Positions 23,563 to 32,199 of a DNA stretch of 64,000 bases are shown here, in pieces. The notes below the pieces were generated by a model. It saw only the letters and a list, made by a program, of their open reading frames with translations. It did no database searches and was not told the origin of the DNA. The position numbers and the translations under genes were made by a program. The stretch lies in assembly GCA_964351995.1 (NCBI GenBank), contig CAYGQE010000011.1, positions 1 to 64,000 of the forward strand, given 5' to 3'. Each line of letters starts with the position of its first letter. Position 1 is the stretch's first letter. Origin of the DNA: SZUA-35 sp964351995 (GTDB lineage: Bacteria; Actinomycetota; Acidimicrobiia; Acidimicrobiales; SZUA-35).

Positions 23563-26500
23563 GTGTACCTCAAAGCTCTTTCCATCAAAGGATTCAAGTC
23601 GTTCGCTGACCCGGCGATCCTCGAACTCGAACCCGGCGTCACCGTCGTGGTCGGGCCGAACGGCTCCGGGAAGTCGAACGTCGTCGATGCAATGGCCTGG
23701 GTGCTGGGCGCCCAGGCGCCGACCGCTGTCCGGTCGGCCAAGATGGACGACGTGATCTTTGCCGGCACGATGAGCCGGCCAGCGCTCGGTAGAGCCGAGG
23801 TGGCGCTCACCATCGACAACAGCGACGGCATGCTCCCGATCGACTTCACCGAGGTCACGATCACCCGCACGCTGTTCCGTTCCGGTGATTCCGACTACTC
23901 GATCAACGGCGTGTCCTGTCGGTTGCTCGACATCACCGAGTTGTTGTCTGACTCTGGTGTTGGCCGGCAACAGCACATCATCGTCAGCCAAGGTCAGATC
24001 GACGCCGTGCTCAACTCTCGGCCAGAAGATCGTCGGGCGATCATTGAAGAAGCTGCTGGCATCCTCAAGTACCGCAAGCGGAAAGAGCGCTCCGAACGTC
24101 GCCTCAACTCCACCGAGGAGAACCTCAACCGGCTGAACGACTTGGTGCGAGAGGTGCGACGTCAGCTGCGCCCCATGGAAAAGCAGGCCGACGCCGCTCG
24201 CCGCCATGGCGCCGTGCTCGCCGAACTCACGGCGCTGCGTATCCACTTGGCGGGCCGTGAGCTGGCGGCTCTGACTGGGAAAATCGAAGCTGGCCATCGC
24301 CAGCGCACCGACTACGACCGCCGCGAGAGTGAACTCAAGACCGAACTGGCCAAGCTCGATGCTGTCGTGCTCGACGCGGAAGCTGAACTGGCAGCGCTCG
24401 GGGGCTCTGACATCGCCGACGTTCACTCGCGAGCGTTGAGCCTCAGGGAACGCATCACCGGGCAGACCAACGTCATCAACGAACGCCGGCGCCGCCTTGA
24501 AGGCGAGCTGCAGTCCGCAGTCGACGAAGGAGTTGTGTCGAGCCTCGAGGCAGAAGCGGCACGCATCGTGGCCGACCTGGCCTCTGTTGGGGTCGAACGT
24601 ACGAATCTTGCGCCTCAGATCGCTGAGATCGAATCGCTCGAACGCCAGCTCGCTGCCGACCGCGAATCGTTCGAAGCCACGTGGGGAGAGGGCGTTGGCC
24701 CATCGCCCGCTCAGGCTGCGGAAGTGCGGGCGCAGGTCCAGGCACTCCAATCAGCAGCGAAGCGAGATCAGCAAGAGACGGTTCGCATTGTCGAGCAGCT
24801 GGAATCGCTCGGCTCCCGGCATGACCGGTTGGTGGCGGCCCGAGCCGAGGCGCAAGCCGTGCTGGACGCCGGCGCGCCCGACGTGCCCCGTCTGACCGCC
24901 GAGCTCGAGAATGCCTCGACCCTGCTCAGCGATCGGGAAGCCGCCGTCGAGTCTGCTCGGGAAGCGCGCCGCACGGCCGACGATGAGTCCAGCCGGTGGA
25001 CCGCTCGTGCTGATGCGCTGCGTCAGGCACTCGACGCAGCTCGATCCGCCGCCGGTGCGGATGCCCTGGCCTCGACCTCGGGGGTGCTCGGCTCCCTGCT
25101 CGAACTCATCGACATCGATGCCGGGTGGGAAGCGGCGATCGAAGCTGCGGCTGGCGAGGCATTGCAGGCCGTTGTGGTCGACGGTGCCCAGAGTGGACGC
25201 TCGGCGCTCGAGTCGCTGGCTGCCCAAGATCTCAGCGGTGCCGTTCTGGCCCTCGGCGCCACCTCTGGCGCCAGCATCGATCCGTCGTCGGTTCGTTCAA
25301 AAGTCCGTCCGCTGCGGCCCGACGTTGCTCCGCTCCTCGACGCCCTGTTCGGTTCGGTTCGTGCTGTCGAGGGCGGATGGCACGAGGCGCTCGATGCTGC
25401 GATGGCCGCACCCGACGCCGTGATCGTGAGCTCAGCTGGCGATCGCTTTGGGCCCACGGGCTGGCGCATCGGCCAAGCCGGATCCGGTGCAACCGGAGCT
25501 GCGCTCGACGAAGCAGTCACCGCCGCTGCCGAGGCCGCCCTTGCTGCCTCCGCCGCCGCAGAGAACGTCAACGCAGCCCAACGCGAACTCGACGCCGCTC
25601 GTCAGAGCCCGAAGGAGCTCGAACGTCAGCTTCGTTCGATCGAACAGAAGCTCAAAGAGGCAACGTCGACGCTCGAGCGTTCCGGCAGTCAACTCACCGA
25701 CATCGCCACCGATCGTGATCGTCTCGACCGCCAACAAGGCGAGATCCACGCCAGGGTCGAGGCCGACAAGGCCGAGTTGGCAGACCTCGAGCTCCAGCTT
25801 CCCGGCCTCGAAGAGATGGAGGCGGCGTTCGAAGACCGGACCCGCACCCTTGCCGAGGCCCGGACGGCGATGGAGAAGCGCATTGGTTCGGTCAACGTTC
25901 GACGCAACGATGTCGAGATCAAGGCCGCAGCCCTCGACAGCCGCCATGAGGTGTTGCTCACTCGCCAGGGTGAAGTCGAGGCGAGACTCGCTCGGCTCGT
26001 CGAAGAGCGCACTGCTGCTCGAGTCCGTCGAGAACACATCCAGCAATCGCTCAATTCCGTCGATGCCCTCCAAGCTTCGCTCGATGTGCATCGTGACGAA
26101 CTCGCTGGGTGGATCACGCAACTCCACGCTGAGCAGCAGGCGCAGTCCGCCGCATCACGGGAAGTGTCCGACGCTCTGTCGGCTCGACGTAACGACCGGC
26201 AGAAGGCCGAACGCGAACTGGTCGAGGTGCGAGAACGCCGCGGCCGTCTTGAAGTTGCCGAAGCTGAACACCGCATCAGGCTCGAGACCCTGACCGAAGC
26301 ATTGCGGGGCGAGCTCGACACCGAGCCTCGCGCCGCCATGGCCACCGAACGCCCGGAGGTTCCCGAGGGGGCCAGTCCCGAGAGTCGTGTTCGGGAACTC
26401 GAGCGCGACTTGAAGCTGATGGGACCGATCAACCCGCTGGCGCTCGAAGAGTTCGAAGAGCTCAAGACTCGCCACGAGTTCCTCGACGGCCAGCTCACCG

Positions 26501-27021
26501 ACGTCAAAAACACCAAGCGCGACCTGCAAAAGCTCATCAACGAGATCGACGACGAAATCGTCAGCGTGTTCTCGAATGCCTATGCCGATGTGGCGACGAA
26601 CTTCGTCGAACTCTTCCAGGTGTTGTTCCCTGGCGGCCGTGGAGCGGTTGTCCTCACCGAGCCCGGCGACTTGCTCAACACCGGCATCGAGATCGAGGCC
26701 AAGCCATCGGGCAAGAACGTCAAGAAGCTGTCGCTGCTGTCTGGTGGCGAGCGCTCGCTGGTTGCGCTCGGCTTCTTGTTCGCTGTGTTCAAGAGCCGGC
26801 CGTCGCCGTTCTACGTGATGGACGAAGTAGAAGCGGCGCTCGACGACATGAACCTTCGCCGGCTGTTGTCGCTCATCGAGGAGTTCCGCAAGGAAGCACA
26901 GCTCATCATCGTCAGTCACCAGAAGAAGACCATGGAAGCTGCCGACGTGCTCTACGGCGTCAGCATGAAGCCCGGCGGTTCCTCCAAAGTTGTCAGCGAG
27001 CGCATCTCCACCACCACCTGA
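23563..27021 (+). CDS. smc: Chromosome segregation protein SMC
   Basis: 1152 residues from GTG 23563. Head half 1 has Walker A GPNGSGKSNV (31-40). Two long coiled-coil arms flank a hinge at about 504-622 (GVLGSLLELIDIDAGWEAAI). Head half 2 contains the ABC signature LSGGERSLVAL (about 1059) and Walker B FYVMDEVEAALDD. The protein compacts and segregates chromosomes with ScpAB (not in this window). The coiled coils are rich in Arg, Glu and Ala. The TGA stop at 27019-27021 is followed without a gap by REP copy 2. Confidence 0.97.
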   Translation: MYLKALSIKGFKSFADPAILELEPGVTVVVGPNGSGKSNVVDAMAWVLGAQAPTAVRSAKMDDVIFAGTMSRPALGRAEVALTIDNSDGMLPIDFTEVTITRTLFRSGDSDYSINGVSCRLLDITELLSDSGVGRQQHIIVSQGQIDAVLNSRPEDRRAIIEEAAGILKYRKRKERSERRLNSTEENLNRLNDLVREVRRQLRPMEKQADAARRHGAVLAELTALRIHLAGRELAALTGKIEAGHRQRTDYDRRESELKTELAKLDAVVLDAEAELAALGGSDIADVHSRALSLRERITGQTNVINERRRRLEGELQSAVDEGVVSSLEAEAARIVADLASVGVERTNLAPQIAEIESLERQLAADRESFEATWGEGVGPSPAQAAEVRAQVQALQSAAKRDQQETVRIVEQLESLGSRHDRLVAARAEAQAVLDAGAPDVPRLTAELENASTLLSDREAAVESAREARRTADDESSRWTARADALRQALDAARSAAGADALASTSGVLGSLLELIDIDAGWEAAIEAAAGEALQAVVVDGAQSGRSALESLAAQDLSGAVLALGATSGASIDPSSVRSKVRPLRPDVAPLLDALFGSVRAVEGGWHEALDAAMAAPDAVIVSSAGDRFGPTGWRIGQAGSGATGAALDEAVTAAAEAALAASAAAENVNAAQRELDAARQSPKELERQLRSIEQKLKEATSTLERSGSQLTDIATDRDRLDRQQGEIHARVEADKAELADLELQLPGLEEMEAAFEDRTRTLAEARTAMEKRIGSVNVRRNDVEIKAAALDSRHEVLLTRQGEVEARLARLVEERTAARVRREHIQQSLNSVDALQASLDVHRDELAGWITQLHAEQQAQSAASREVSDALSARRNDRQKAERELVEVRERRGRLEVAEAEHRIRLETLTEALRGELDTEPRAAMATERPEVPEGASPESRVRELERDLKLMGPINPLALEEFEELKTRHEFLDGQLTDVKNTKRDLQKLINEIDDEIVSVFSNAYADVATNFVELFQVLFPGGRGAVVLTEPGDLLNTGIEIEAKPSGKNVKKLSLLSGGERSLVALGFLFAVFKSRPSPFYVMDEVEAALDDMNLRRLLSLIEEFRKEAQLIIVSHQKKTMEAADVLYGVSMKPGGSSKVVSERISTTT

Positions 27022-27047
27022 CTTGGGAGGGGTCGGGTCCTCCCAAG
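27022..27047. repeat. REP palindrome copy 2 (left of RAYT)
   Basis: A 9-bp stem, CTTGGGAGG paired with CCTCCCAAG, around GGTCGGGT. It abuts the smc stop codon and precedes the RAYT start by 38 bases. Its orientation, judged by the loop, is opposite to the two copies on the other side of the RAYT gene. Confidence 0.9.
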
Positions 27048-27085
27048 CGACCTTCGATGTCACAGGCAGTTTCTATGGTCGTGGG

Positions 27086-28021
27086 ATGGCGAAACAACTG
27101 CGTATTCATCCACCTGGCGGAATCCACCACGTCACAGCTCGCGGCAATGACCGGATGCCGATCTTCCGCTGTGATCGCGACCGGGCATCGATGCTGAGTC
27201 TCATTGGGGAAGCGTCCGAGCGTCATCGGTGTCGGGTGCTGGCGTATTGCTTGATGACCAATCACGTCCACCTGACGCTCCAAGATCACGATGGCGAACT
27301 GAGCAAGGCGCTCAAGCACATCAACGGGGTTTACGCGCAGCGCTTCAACCTTCGCCACGGCCGATCGGGACACCTGTTCGAGGGCCGCTTTTGGAACTCG
27401 TTGCTGGAGTCGGATTCCTACCTCGCAACAGCAACGGAGTACGTCCATCGAAATCCGGTCGAGGCGGGAATGGTGACGCTTCCAGAGGATTACCGATGGT
27501 CGTCGTATCGGGCATACGCCGGGCTTTCGAAAGGCGAATCCTTCCTGGATCAGCGACTTGTCTTGGGTCTCTACAGCGATGATCGGAAGCTTCTTCGCTC
27601 CCAGACCGAGACATCGCGTCGTGACAGTGCGAGGGAGGCAGAGCTTCGGAAGCCCTGGCCGGATGCCGTCCTCGGGAGCGACTCGTTCCGGAAACGTCAC
27701 CTCGAAGGAGCGAGACGTCAACGAACGAAACAATCGCCCGGAGGTGATGACGTCAGCGTGCTCGATGCCCTGGTGGTGCGTGTGGCGCGAGCGTTCAGTG
27801 TCGATGCCAAGTCGCTGGTCGTCACACGCCGTGGGGTGAGGAACGATGCTCGCGTTGCGGCAATTCATCTTGCTGCGGTGACAATGGCGCTACCGCATCC
27901 ACAGATCACCTCGTACTTCTCCCTCACCGCTTCCCACGCAGTCTCGAACATATCGAAGCGATGCAAACTGACGGCCGAGACAGACCCAGACCTGCGACGA
28001 CTCCTGGACACTTGCTCGTAG
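27086..28021 (+). CDS. REP-associated tyrosine transposase (RAYT, Y1/HUH family)
   Basis: 311 residues from ATG 27086. The Y1 domain begins PGGIHHVTARGNDRMPIF. The HUH motif is H60-V-H62 in MTNHVHLTL, and the catalytic tyrosine is probably Tyr119 in EYVHRNPVEAGMV, the RAYT hallmark. RSGHLFEGRFW and YRWSSYRAYAG are also conserved. The last 100 residues (VARAFSVDAKSLVVTRRG, AAIHLAAVTMALPHPQITSYF) resemble the DnaA-C-like helical domain of some RAYTs. It is a single-strand endonuclease thought to mobilise or maintain REP sequences. Inverted REPs flank it; there are no other transposase genes or IS ends. Confidence 0.92.
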   Translation: MAKQLRIHPPGGIHHVTARGNDRMPIFRCDRDRASMLSLIGEASERHRCRVLAYCLMTNHVHLTLQDHDGELSKALKHINGVYAQRFNLRHGRSGHLFEGRFWNSLLESDSYLATATEYVHRNPVEAGMVTLPEDYRWSSYRAYAGLSKGESFLDQRLVLGLYSDDRKLLRSQTETSRRDSAREAELRKPWPDAVLGSDSFRKRHLEGARRQRTKQSPGGDDVSVLDALVVRVARAFSVDAKSLVVTRRGVRNDARVAAIHLAAVTMALPHPQITSYFSLTASHAVSNISKRCKLTAETDPDLRRLLDTCS

Positions 28022-28057
28022 AACTCAGCGACCGTGACGGAAAAGACAGCCTCTTGA

Positions 28058-28125
28058 CAGTTGGGAGGACCCGACCCCTCCCAACTGCGCAGCAGGTCGC
28101 TTGGGAGGGTCCGACCCCTCCCAAC
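28058..28125. repeat. REP palindromes copies 3 and 4 (right of RAYT)
   Basis: Two REP units in direct orientation. Copy 3 has an 11-bp stem, CAGTTGGGAGG (28058-28068) with CCTCCCAACTG (28077-28087), around ACCCGACC. Copy 4 has TTGGGAGG (28101-28108) with CCTCCCAA (28117-28124) around GTCCGACC. The loops are reverse complements, or near reverse complements, of the loop of copy 2, so the RAYT gene is enclosed by inverted REPs. Copy 4 ends two bases before the stop codon of the VWA gene on the minus strand. Confidence 0.9.
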
Positions 28126-28126
28126 T

Positions 28127-29098
28127 TCAGACGAGGCGTTGGAACCAGAGCAGGCTGAGGAACGAGGCTGCAACCAAGAGCGCCAGGCCGGCGCCGACGA
28201 ACCAGTCGGTGATCTCACGCTCAGCTTCTTCGAACCCGATGGCCGAGCCGATGTTCTCGTACACCGAGTCGAGCTCGTCGACGCTCTCGGCGGTGAAGAA
28301 CGCACCGCCTGTTCCGTCAGCGATTTGGCGAAGACTCTCGCCACCTACCGGCACTTGAATCGGCTCGGACTCGACCACTTCGGTTTCGGGATTGTCGTAG
28401 ATGATGACCCCGTCCTCGGTGCCGAACGCAATCGTCGACACCGGGATCTGGGCTTGTTGCGCAGCCTGGACCGCCAGCTGATCGGGACGACCCACCGTGG
28501 TCACACCATCGGACAGCAACACGATGCGAGCCGGTGCGCGGTCGCCGTTTTCGTCAGGGGGAACGCTGAGCAGAGAGTCGAGGCTCGTGAAGATGGCCTC
28601 GCCGATCGCTGTTGACTCAGCGAGCTGCAAGTTGTCGATGACTCGTGCAGCCGTGATGCGGTCGGTCGTGGGGGACAAGAGGACCGAGGCGGTCCCGGCA
28701 AATCCGACGATGCCGACATTCAGTGTTGGCGGCAGTTCTTCGATGAAGGTCTTGGCAGCCTGTTGTGCTGCTTGGAGCCGGTCAGGTTCGACGTCATCCG
28801 CCTCCATGGAGAGGGAGACGTCGATCGCCACGATGACGGTGGCGCGTTCCCTTGGAACGCGAACCACCCGAGTCGGCTGGGCGAAACCGACCGACAACAC
28901 AACAAGCGACGCGAGCATGACGGCGCTCGCCGCATGCCGACGCCAACCAGACCGGCGAGGCACCACGGAGTCGAGCAGGTCTGCGGACGCCAGTCGGGCG
29001 GCGTAGACCTTGCGTCGGGTCTGCATGAAGCCGTAGAGCACGACGAGCAGCACGATGACGGCGAGCACCCAGAGACGCTCTGGCTGGAGGAATGTCAT
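28127..29098 (-). CDS. VWA-domain membrane protein (BatA/BatB-like)
   Basis: 323 residues from ATG 29098. Two N-terminal membrane helices (about 8-24 and 56-74) precede a von Willebrand A domain with a complete MIDAS: D93-x-S95-x-S97 in AIDVSLSM, the TGxA-equivalent threonine region and LLSDGVTT. A final helix lies near the C-terminus (WFVGAGLALLVAASFLSLLWF). Such proteins work with MoxR ATPases and DUF58 proteins in metal-dependent protein assembly or envelope functions. Its start overlaps the DUF58 gene stop, making it the third gene of a MoxR-DUF58-VWA operon. Upstream in-frame starts were rejected as they run through DUF58. Confidence 0.9.
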   Translation of the reverse strand: MTFLQPERLWVLAVIVLLVVLYGFMQTRRKVYAARLASADLLDSVVPRRSGWRRHAASAVMLASLVVLSVGFAQPTRVVRVPRERATVIVAIDVSLSMEADDVEPDRLQAAQQAAKTFIEELPPTLNVGIVGFAGTASVLLSPTTDRITAARVIDNLQLAESTAIGEAIFTSLDSLLSVPPDENGDRAPARIVLLSDGVTTVGRPDQLAVQAAQQAQIPVSTIAFGTEDGVIIYDNPETEVVESEPIQVPVGGESLRQIADGTGGAFFTAESVDELDSVYENIGSAIGFEEAEREITDWFVGAGLALLVAASFLSLLWFQRLV

Positions 29099-30039
29099 CA
29101 GCGACCCCCTGCGAGTGCGGCGATTCGGTGGCGTCGTGCGCCGACAAAGCGGACGAGGTCGTCCAGCCACTCGGTGTCAGTGTGCAGAGTCAAGTGGTCG
29201 ATGCGGTTCGAGCGGAAGGTGTCGACCAGGTGCTGGCGTCGAGCTTCGGCGGCCGCCGCATAGGCGTCGCGAACCTTCTGCTTCTGCGTGGGGATTTCGC
29301 GAATCTCACCCGTTGCGGGATCTGAGATCGGAAGGGGCCCGACATTGGGGAGTGCGAGCTCGAGGGGGTCGATGACCTCGACGGCGAGAACATCGTGCTT
29401 GTTCGTCAAGATGCGCAACGGCGTTTCCCACCCTTCAGCCACGCGGAAGTCCGAAACCACAACGACGAGGCCGCGCCGCTTGGCTACCGAGCCCAACTGA
29501 GAAAGCGCAGCACCAAGATCCGTGACGCCGGCTCCGTCACCTCTCGGGGCACTCGCGATTTCATGGAGGATGTGCAGCAGATGTTTGCGCGAACCCTTGG
29601 CCGGGAGGATCTTGGGATCACCGCGCCCAGCGAGCAAGGCCCCGATTCGGTTGCCGTCACGGTTGGTCAGGAAGCCGGTTGCGGCGGCCGCAGCGAGCAC
29701 GAGCTGCCGCTTTTCGTGGCGGGCCGAGCCGAAGTCGAGGCGAGGTGAACGGTCGACGACGAGCCAGGTCTCGAGTTCGCGCTCGGCAATGGTCTGCCGG
29801 ATGTACGTCTCGCTCAAGCGCGCCGTGACGTTCCAATCGATGCGTCTCACGTCATCGCCTGGCGAGTAACGCCTCGTCTCGCCGAGTTCGGTTCCGTGCC
29901 CGGGAACAAGCCCGCGATGGTCGCCGTGCAAGAGCCCATCGAGTCGTTGAGTGACATCGAGTTCGAGGCGCCGGAGCACCTCACGTGTTCGACCGGCAAG
30001 GAGTTCGTCGGTGACCGCATTCGGGTCTGGCGGGATCAC
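29098..30039 (-). CDS. DUF58 domain-containing protein
   Basis: 313 residues. The DUF58 signature RRYSPGDDVRRIDWNVTARL is followed by IRQTIAERELETWLVVDRSPRLDFG, a degenerate VWA-like start with DRSP in the MIDAS position. VVVVSDFRVAEGWETPLRIL lies in the second half. There are no membrane helices, as expected for the cytosolic member of MoxR-linked operons. It overlaps the MoxR gene stop by four bases upstream and the VWA gene start downstream. The proposed role is as a partner of the ATPase; the substrate is unknown. Confidence 0.88.
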   Translation of the reverse strand: MIPPDPNAVTDELLAGRTREVLRRLELDVTQRLDGLLHGDHRGLVPGHGTELGETRRYSPGDDVRRIDWNVTARLSETYIRQTIAERELETWLVVDRSPRLDFGSARHEKRQLVLAAAAATGFLTNRDGNRIGALLAGRGDPKILPAKGSRKHLLHILHEIASAPRGDGAGVTDLGAALSQLGSVAKRRGLVVVVSDFRVAEGWETPLRILTNKHDVLAVEVIDPLELALPNVGPLPISDPATGEIREIPTQKQKVRDAYAAAAEARRQHLVDTFRSNRIDHLTLHTDTEWLDDLVRFVGARRHRIAALAGGR

Positions 30040-31358
30040 GCTCGGTCAGATTCTTCGGTTGCGAGTTCGTTGGTGGGATCGGCTGCAGGCCCGGTTGGTG
30101 CCGCGGCTGCACCGGTCGCCGCAGGAGGAGGAACAGGAGCGGTAGGAGCCGACGGGGCAGTGCTGGCAGTGGTACTCGCCCGAGCGGGCGGCGGAGGTGG
30201 GGCCACGACGGACGCGCCTGGGCCTGGGGTGGCGGTTCGAACAGGCGCAGGTGGCGGCACGGGAGCGGCGATCGTGCCCGACGGGGTTGCCGGAATGGGT
30301 GCCGGTGTCGGTGGAGGCATGACCGCCATCGGGCGAGTCTGGCCGTGAGGGAGCGGGCTGATCGAAGCCGCTGGCACCACGCTCAAGATGCGGTTGATGA
30401 TGTCGTCGGCGCTGAGGTCCTTGGCCAACGCTTCGTAGCTGAGCATCAGTCGGTGGCGCAGCACGTCGCGGGCAACGTCGAACATGTCTTGTGGCACGAC
30501 GTAGGAACGGCCTCGGAGTATGGCCAGCGCTCGACTCGCAGCCACGAGGCCAAGAGTTGCTCGAGGGCTCACGCCGAAGTCGATGAACGGCTCGAGCTCG
30601 GGCAGGCCTCGCAGCGCAGGCTCGCGTGTCGCCATCACGAGATCAACGGCGTAGTTGGCGATCGCAGCGTCGACATAGACCCTGTCGGTTGCTTCCTGCA
30701 GCCGTTCGAGCTCGTCAAGGGAAATGGCTTGTTCGACCGGAACCGTGTTGCCCGCACCGGAACGGCGCACGATTTCGAGTTCCTCCGCAGGCGATGGATA
30801 CCCGACGGTGACCTTCATGAGGAAACGGTCACGCTGCGCTTCTGGGAGGGTGTAGACGCCTTCGCTCTCGACCGGATTCTGTGTTGCGAGCACGAGGAAT
30901 GGTCTCGGAAGCGCTCGAGTCTCGCCGCCGATCGACACCTGTCGCTCGGCCATGACCTCGAGCAATGCGGATTGGACCTTCGCTGGTGCTCGGTTGATCT
31001 CGTCGGTGAGCACGAGGTTGGCGAAGACCGGACCCCATTCGATGTCGAAGCGCTCGTCGGACGCACGCCAGATTCGCGTGCCGATGAGGTCTGACGGCAA
31101 GAGGTCGGGGGTGAACTGCAGCCGAACAAAACTTCCGCCGACGGCGGTGGCGAGCGTTGAGACAGCAAGAGTCTTCGCAAGGCCAGGCAAACCTTCGAGC
31201 AGGATGTGACCCCGAGCGAGCAGGGACACCATCAGTCGTTCGACCATGTGGTCTTGGCCGACGATCACCTTCTTCACTTCGAACAGCGTCTTCTCCAACC
31301 GAGCCGCAGCGTCGGCAACGTCGATTTCGCCGTTGGGAGTGGTGGTGTCGAAGGTCAT
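30036..31358 (-). CDS. MoxR-family AAA+ ATPase with Pro/Ala-rich tail
   Basis: 440 residues from ATG 31358. Walker A is GLPGLAKT (56-63), and Walker B plus the sensor region is LVLTDEINRAPAKVQSALLEVMAERQV. QNPVESEGVYTLPEAQRDRFLMK and the lid segment GVSPRATLGLVAASRALAILRG complete the MoxR fold by about residue 330. The last 106 residues are an unusual low-complexity tail of Pro, Ala and Thr (for example VVAPPPPPARA), probably disordered. MoxR ATPases act as chaperones for metallo-enzyme or envelope assembly with the DUF58 and VWA partners encoded next. It diverges from the OmpR-type regulator gene. Confidence 0.92.
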   Translation of the reverse strand: MTFDTTTPNGEIDVADAAARLEKTLFEVKKVIVGQDHMVERLMVSLLARGHILLEGLPGLAKTLAVSTLATAVGGSFVRLQFTPDLLPSDLIGTRIWRASDERFDIEWGPVFANLVLTDEINRAPAKVQSALLEVMAERQVSIGGETRALPRPFLVLATQNPVESEGVYTLPEAQRDRFLMKVTVGYPSPAEELEIVRRSGAGNTVPVEQAISLDELERLQEATDRVYVDAAIANYAVDLVMATREPALRGLPELEPFIDFGVSPRATLGLVAASRALAILRGRSYVVPQDMFDVARDVLRHRLMLSYEALAKDLSADDIINRILSVVPAASISPLPHGQTRPMAVMPPPTPAPIPATPSGTIAAPVPPPAPVRTATPGPGASVVAPPPPPARASTTASTAPSAPTAPVPPPAATGAAAAPTGPAADPTNELATEESDRA

Positions 31359-31510
31359 TCCTGGGGCTCCGGGTGGTGATGTGGAGAGGGTGGCGTGGAG
31401 GCAGTGCGGGAGGTGCGTTGACTCGAACAGAAGTCTGCTCCCATCGGCGCAACGAACCACCAGTCAACCCGCTGTGGAAGAAAGCCACGCGAAAGCGGTT
31501 GACTTGGGAC

Positions 31511-32191
31511 GTGCGCATTCTCGTAGTCGACGACGAAATCGATCTTGCCAACGCCATCGCCATCTCGCTTCGGCGCGAGGGATACGCCGTGGACGTCGCC
31601 AACGACGGCCACGGGGCGCTCGATCGCCTGATGATCAACGAGTACGACTTGGTCACGCTCGATCTCACGCTTCCCGACATCGACGGGCGCGAGATCTGTC
31701 GGTTGATTCGCAGCGATGCCCGGTTCGATTCGTCGACGAGAGTGCTCATGGTCACCGCCCGTGATGCCATCGACGAGCGGGTCGCTGGCCTCGATGATGG
31801 GGCAGACGACTATCTGGTCAAGCCGTTTGCTTTACCGGAGCTTTCCGCTCGCGTCCGTACGTTGCTGAGGCGTGAGACGGCGGGAACCGACGCCGTCCTC
31901 ACGATCGGAGACCTCTCTCTCGACACCGCGCAGCACGTGGTCGAGTGGGCAGGAGCCGAGATCTCACTGACGACGAAGGAGTTCGCCCTCTTGCGCTATT
32001 TCATGCAACACCCCGGAGACGTCCTCAGTCAGGAGCGCCTTCTCGAACACGTGTGGGACGAGGCGATGGACCCCTTCACCAACACGGTTCGAGTGACCGT
32101 CGGCACCTTGCGGCGGAAGCTCAGCACCGCTTCGGATCAGCAACACATCGAGACCGTCATCGGCGCCGGTTATCGGCTCCTCGGGCCGTGA
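31511..32191 (+). CDS. OmpR-family response regulator (MprA-like)
   Basis: 226 residues from GTG 31511 (VRILVVDDEIDLANAI); TTG 31499 is an alternative. The receiver has Asp51 in VTLDLTLPDIDG, with the Lys in DDYLVKPFALPELSARV. The winged helix follows, with SLTTKEFALLRYFMQHPGDVLSQERLLEHVWDEAMD and the RVTVGTLRRKL recognition helix. It is followed after eight bases by its kinase and then by an HtrA protease. That order matches mycobacterial mprA-mprB-pepD, an envelope-stress circuit, so a similar role is likely (inference from order). Confidence 0.93.
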   Translation: MRILVVDDEIDLANAIAISLRREGYAVDVANDGHGALDRLMINEYDLVTLDLTLPDIDGREICRLIRSDARFDSSTRVLMVTARDAIDERVAGLDDGADDYLVKPFALPELSARVRTLLRRETAGTDAVLTIGDLSLDTAQHVVEWAGAEISLTTKEFALLRYFMQHPGDVLSQERLLEHVWDEAMDPFTNTVRVTVGTLRRKLSTASDQQHIETVIGAGYRLLGP

Positions 32192-32199
32192 TCTGATTC

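Noticed and set aside
27086..28021. Interpretation of the Y1 transposase as an IS200/IS605 insertion sequence.
   Set aside because: No TnpB gene and no IS end hairpins are seen. The protein is longer, and the YVHRNPV motif with flanking REPs fits a RAYT instead.
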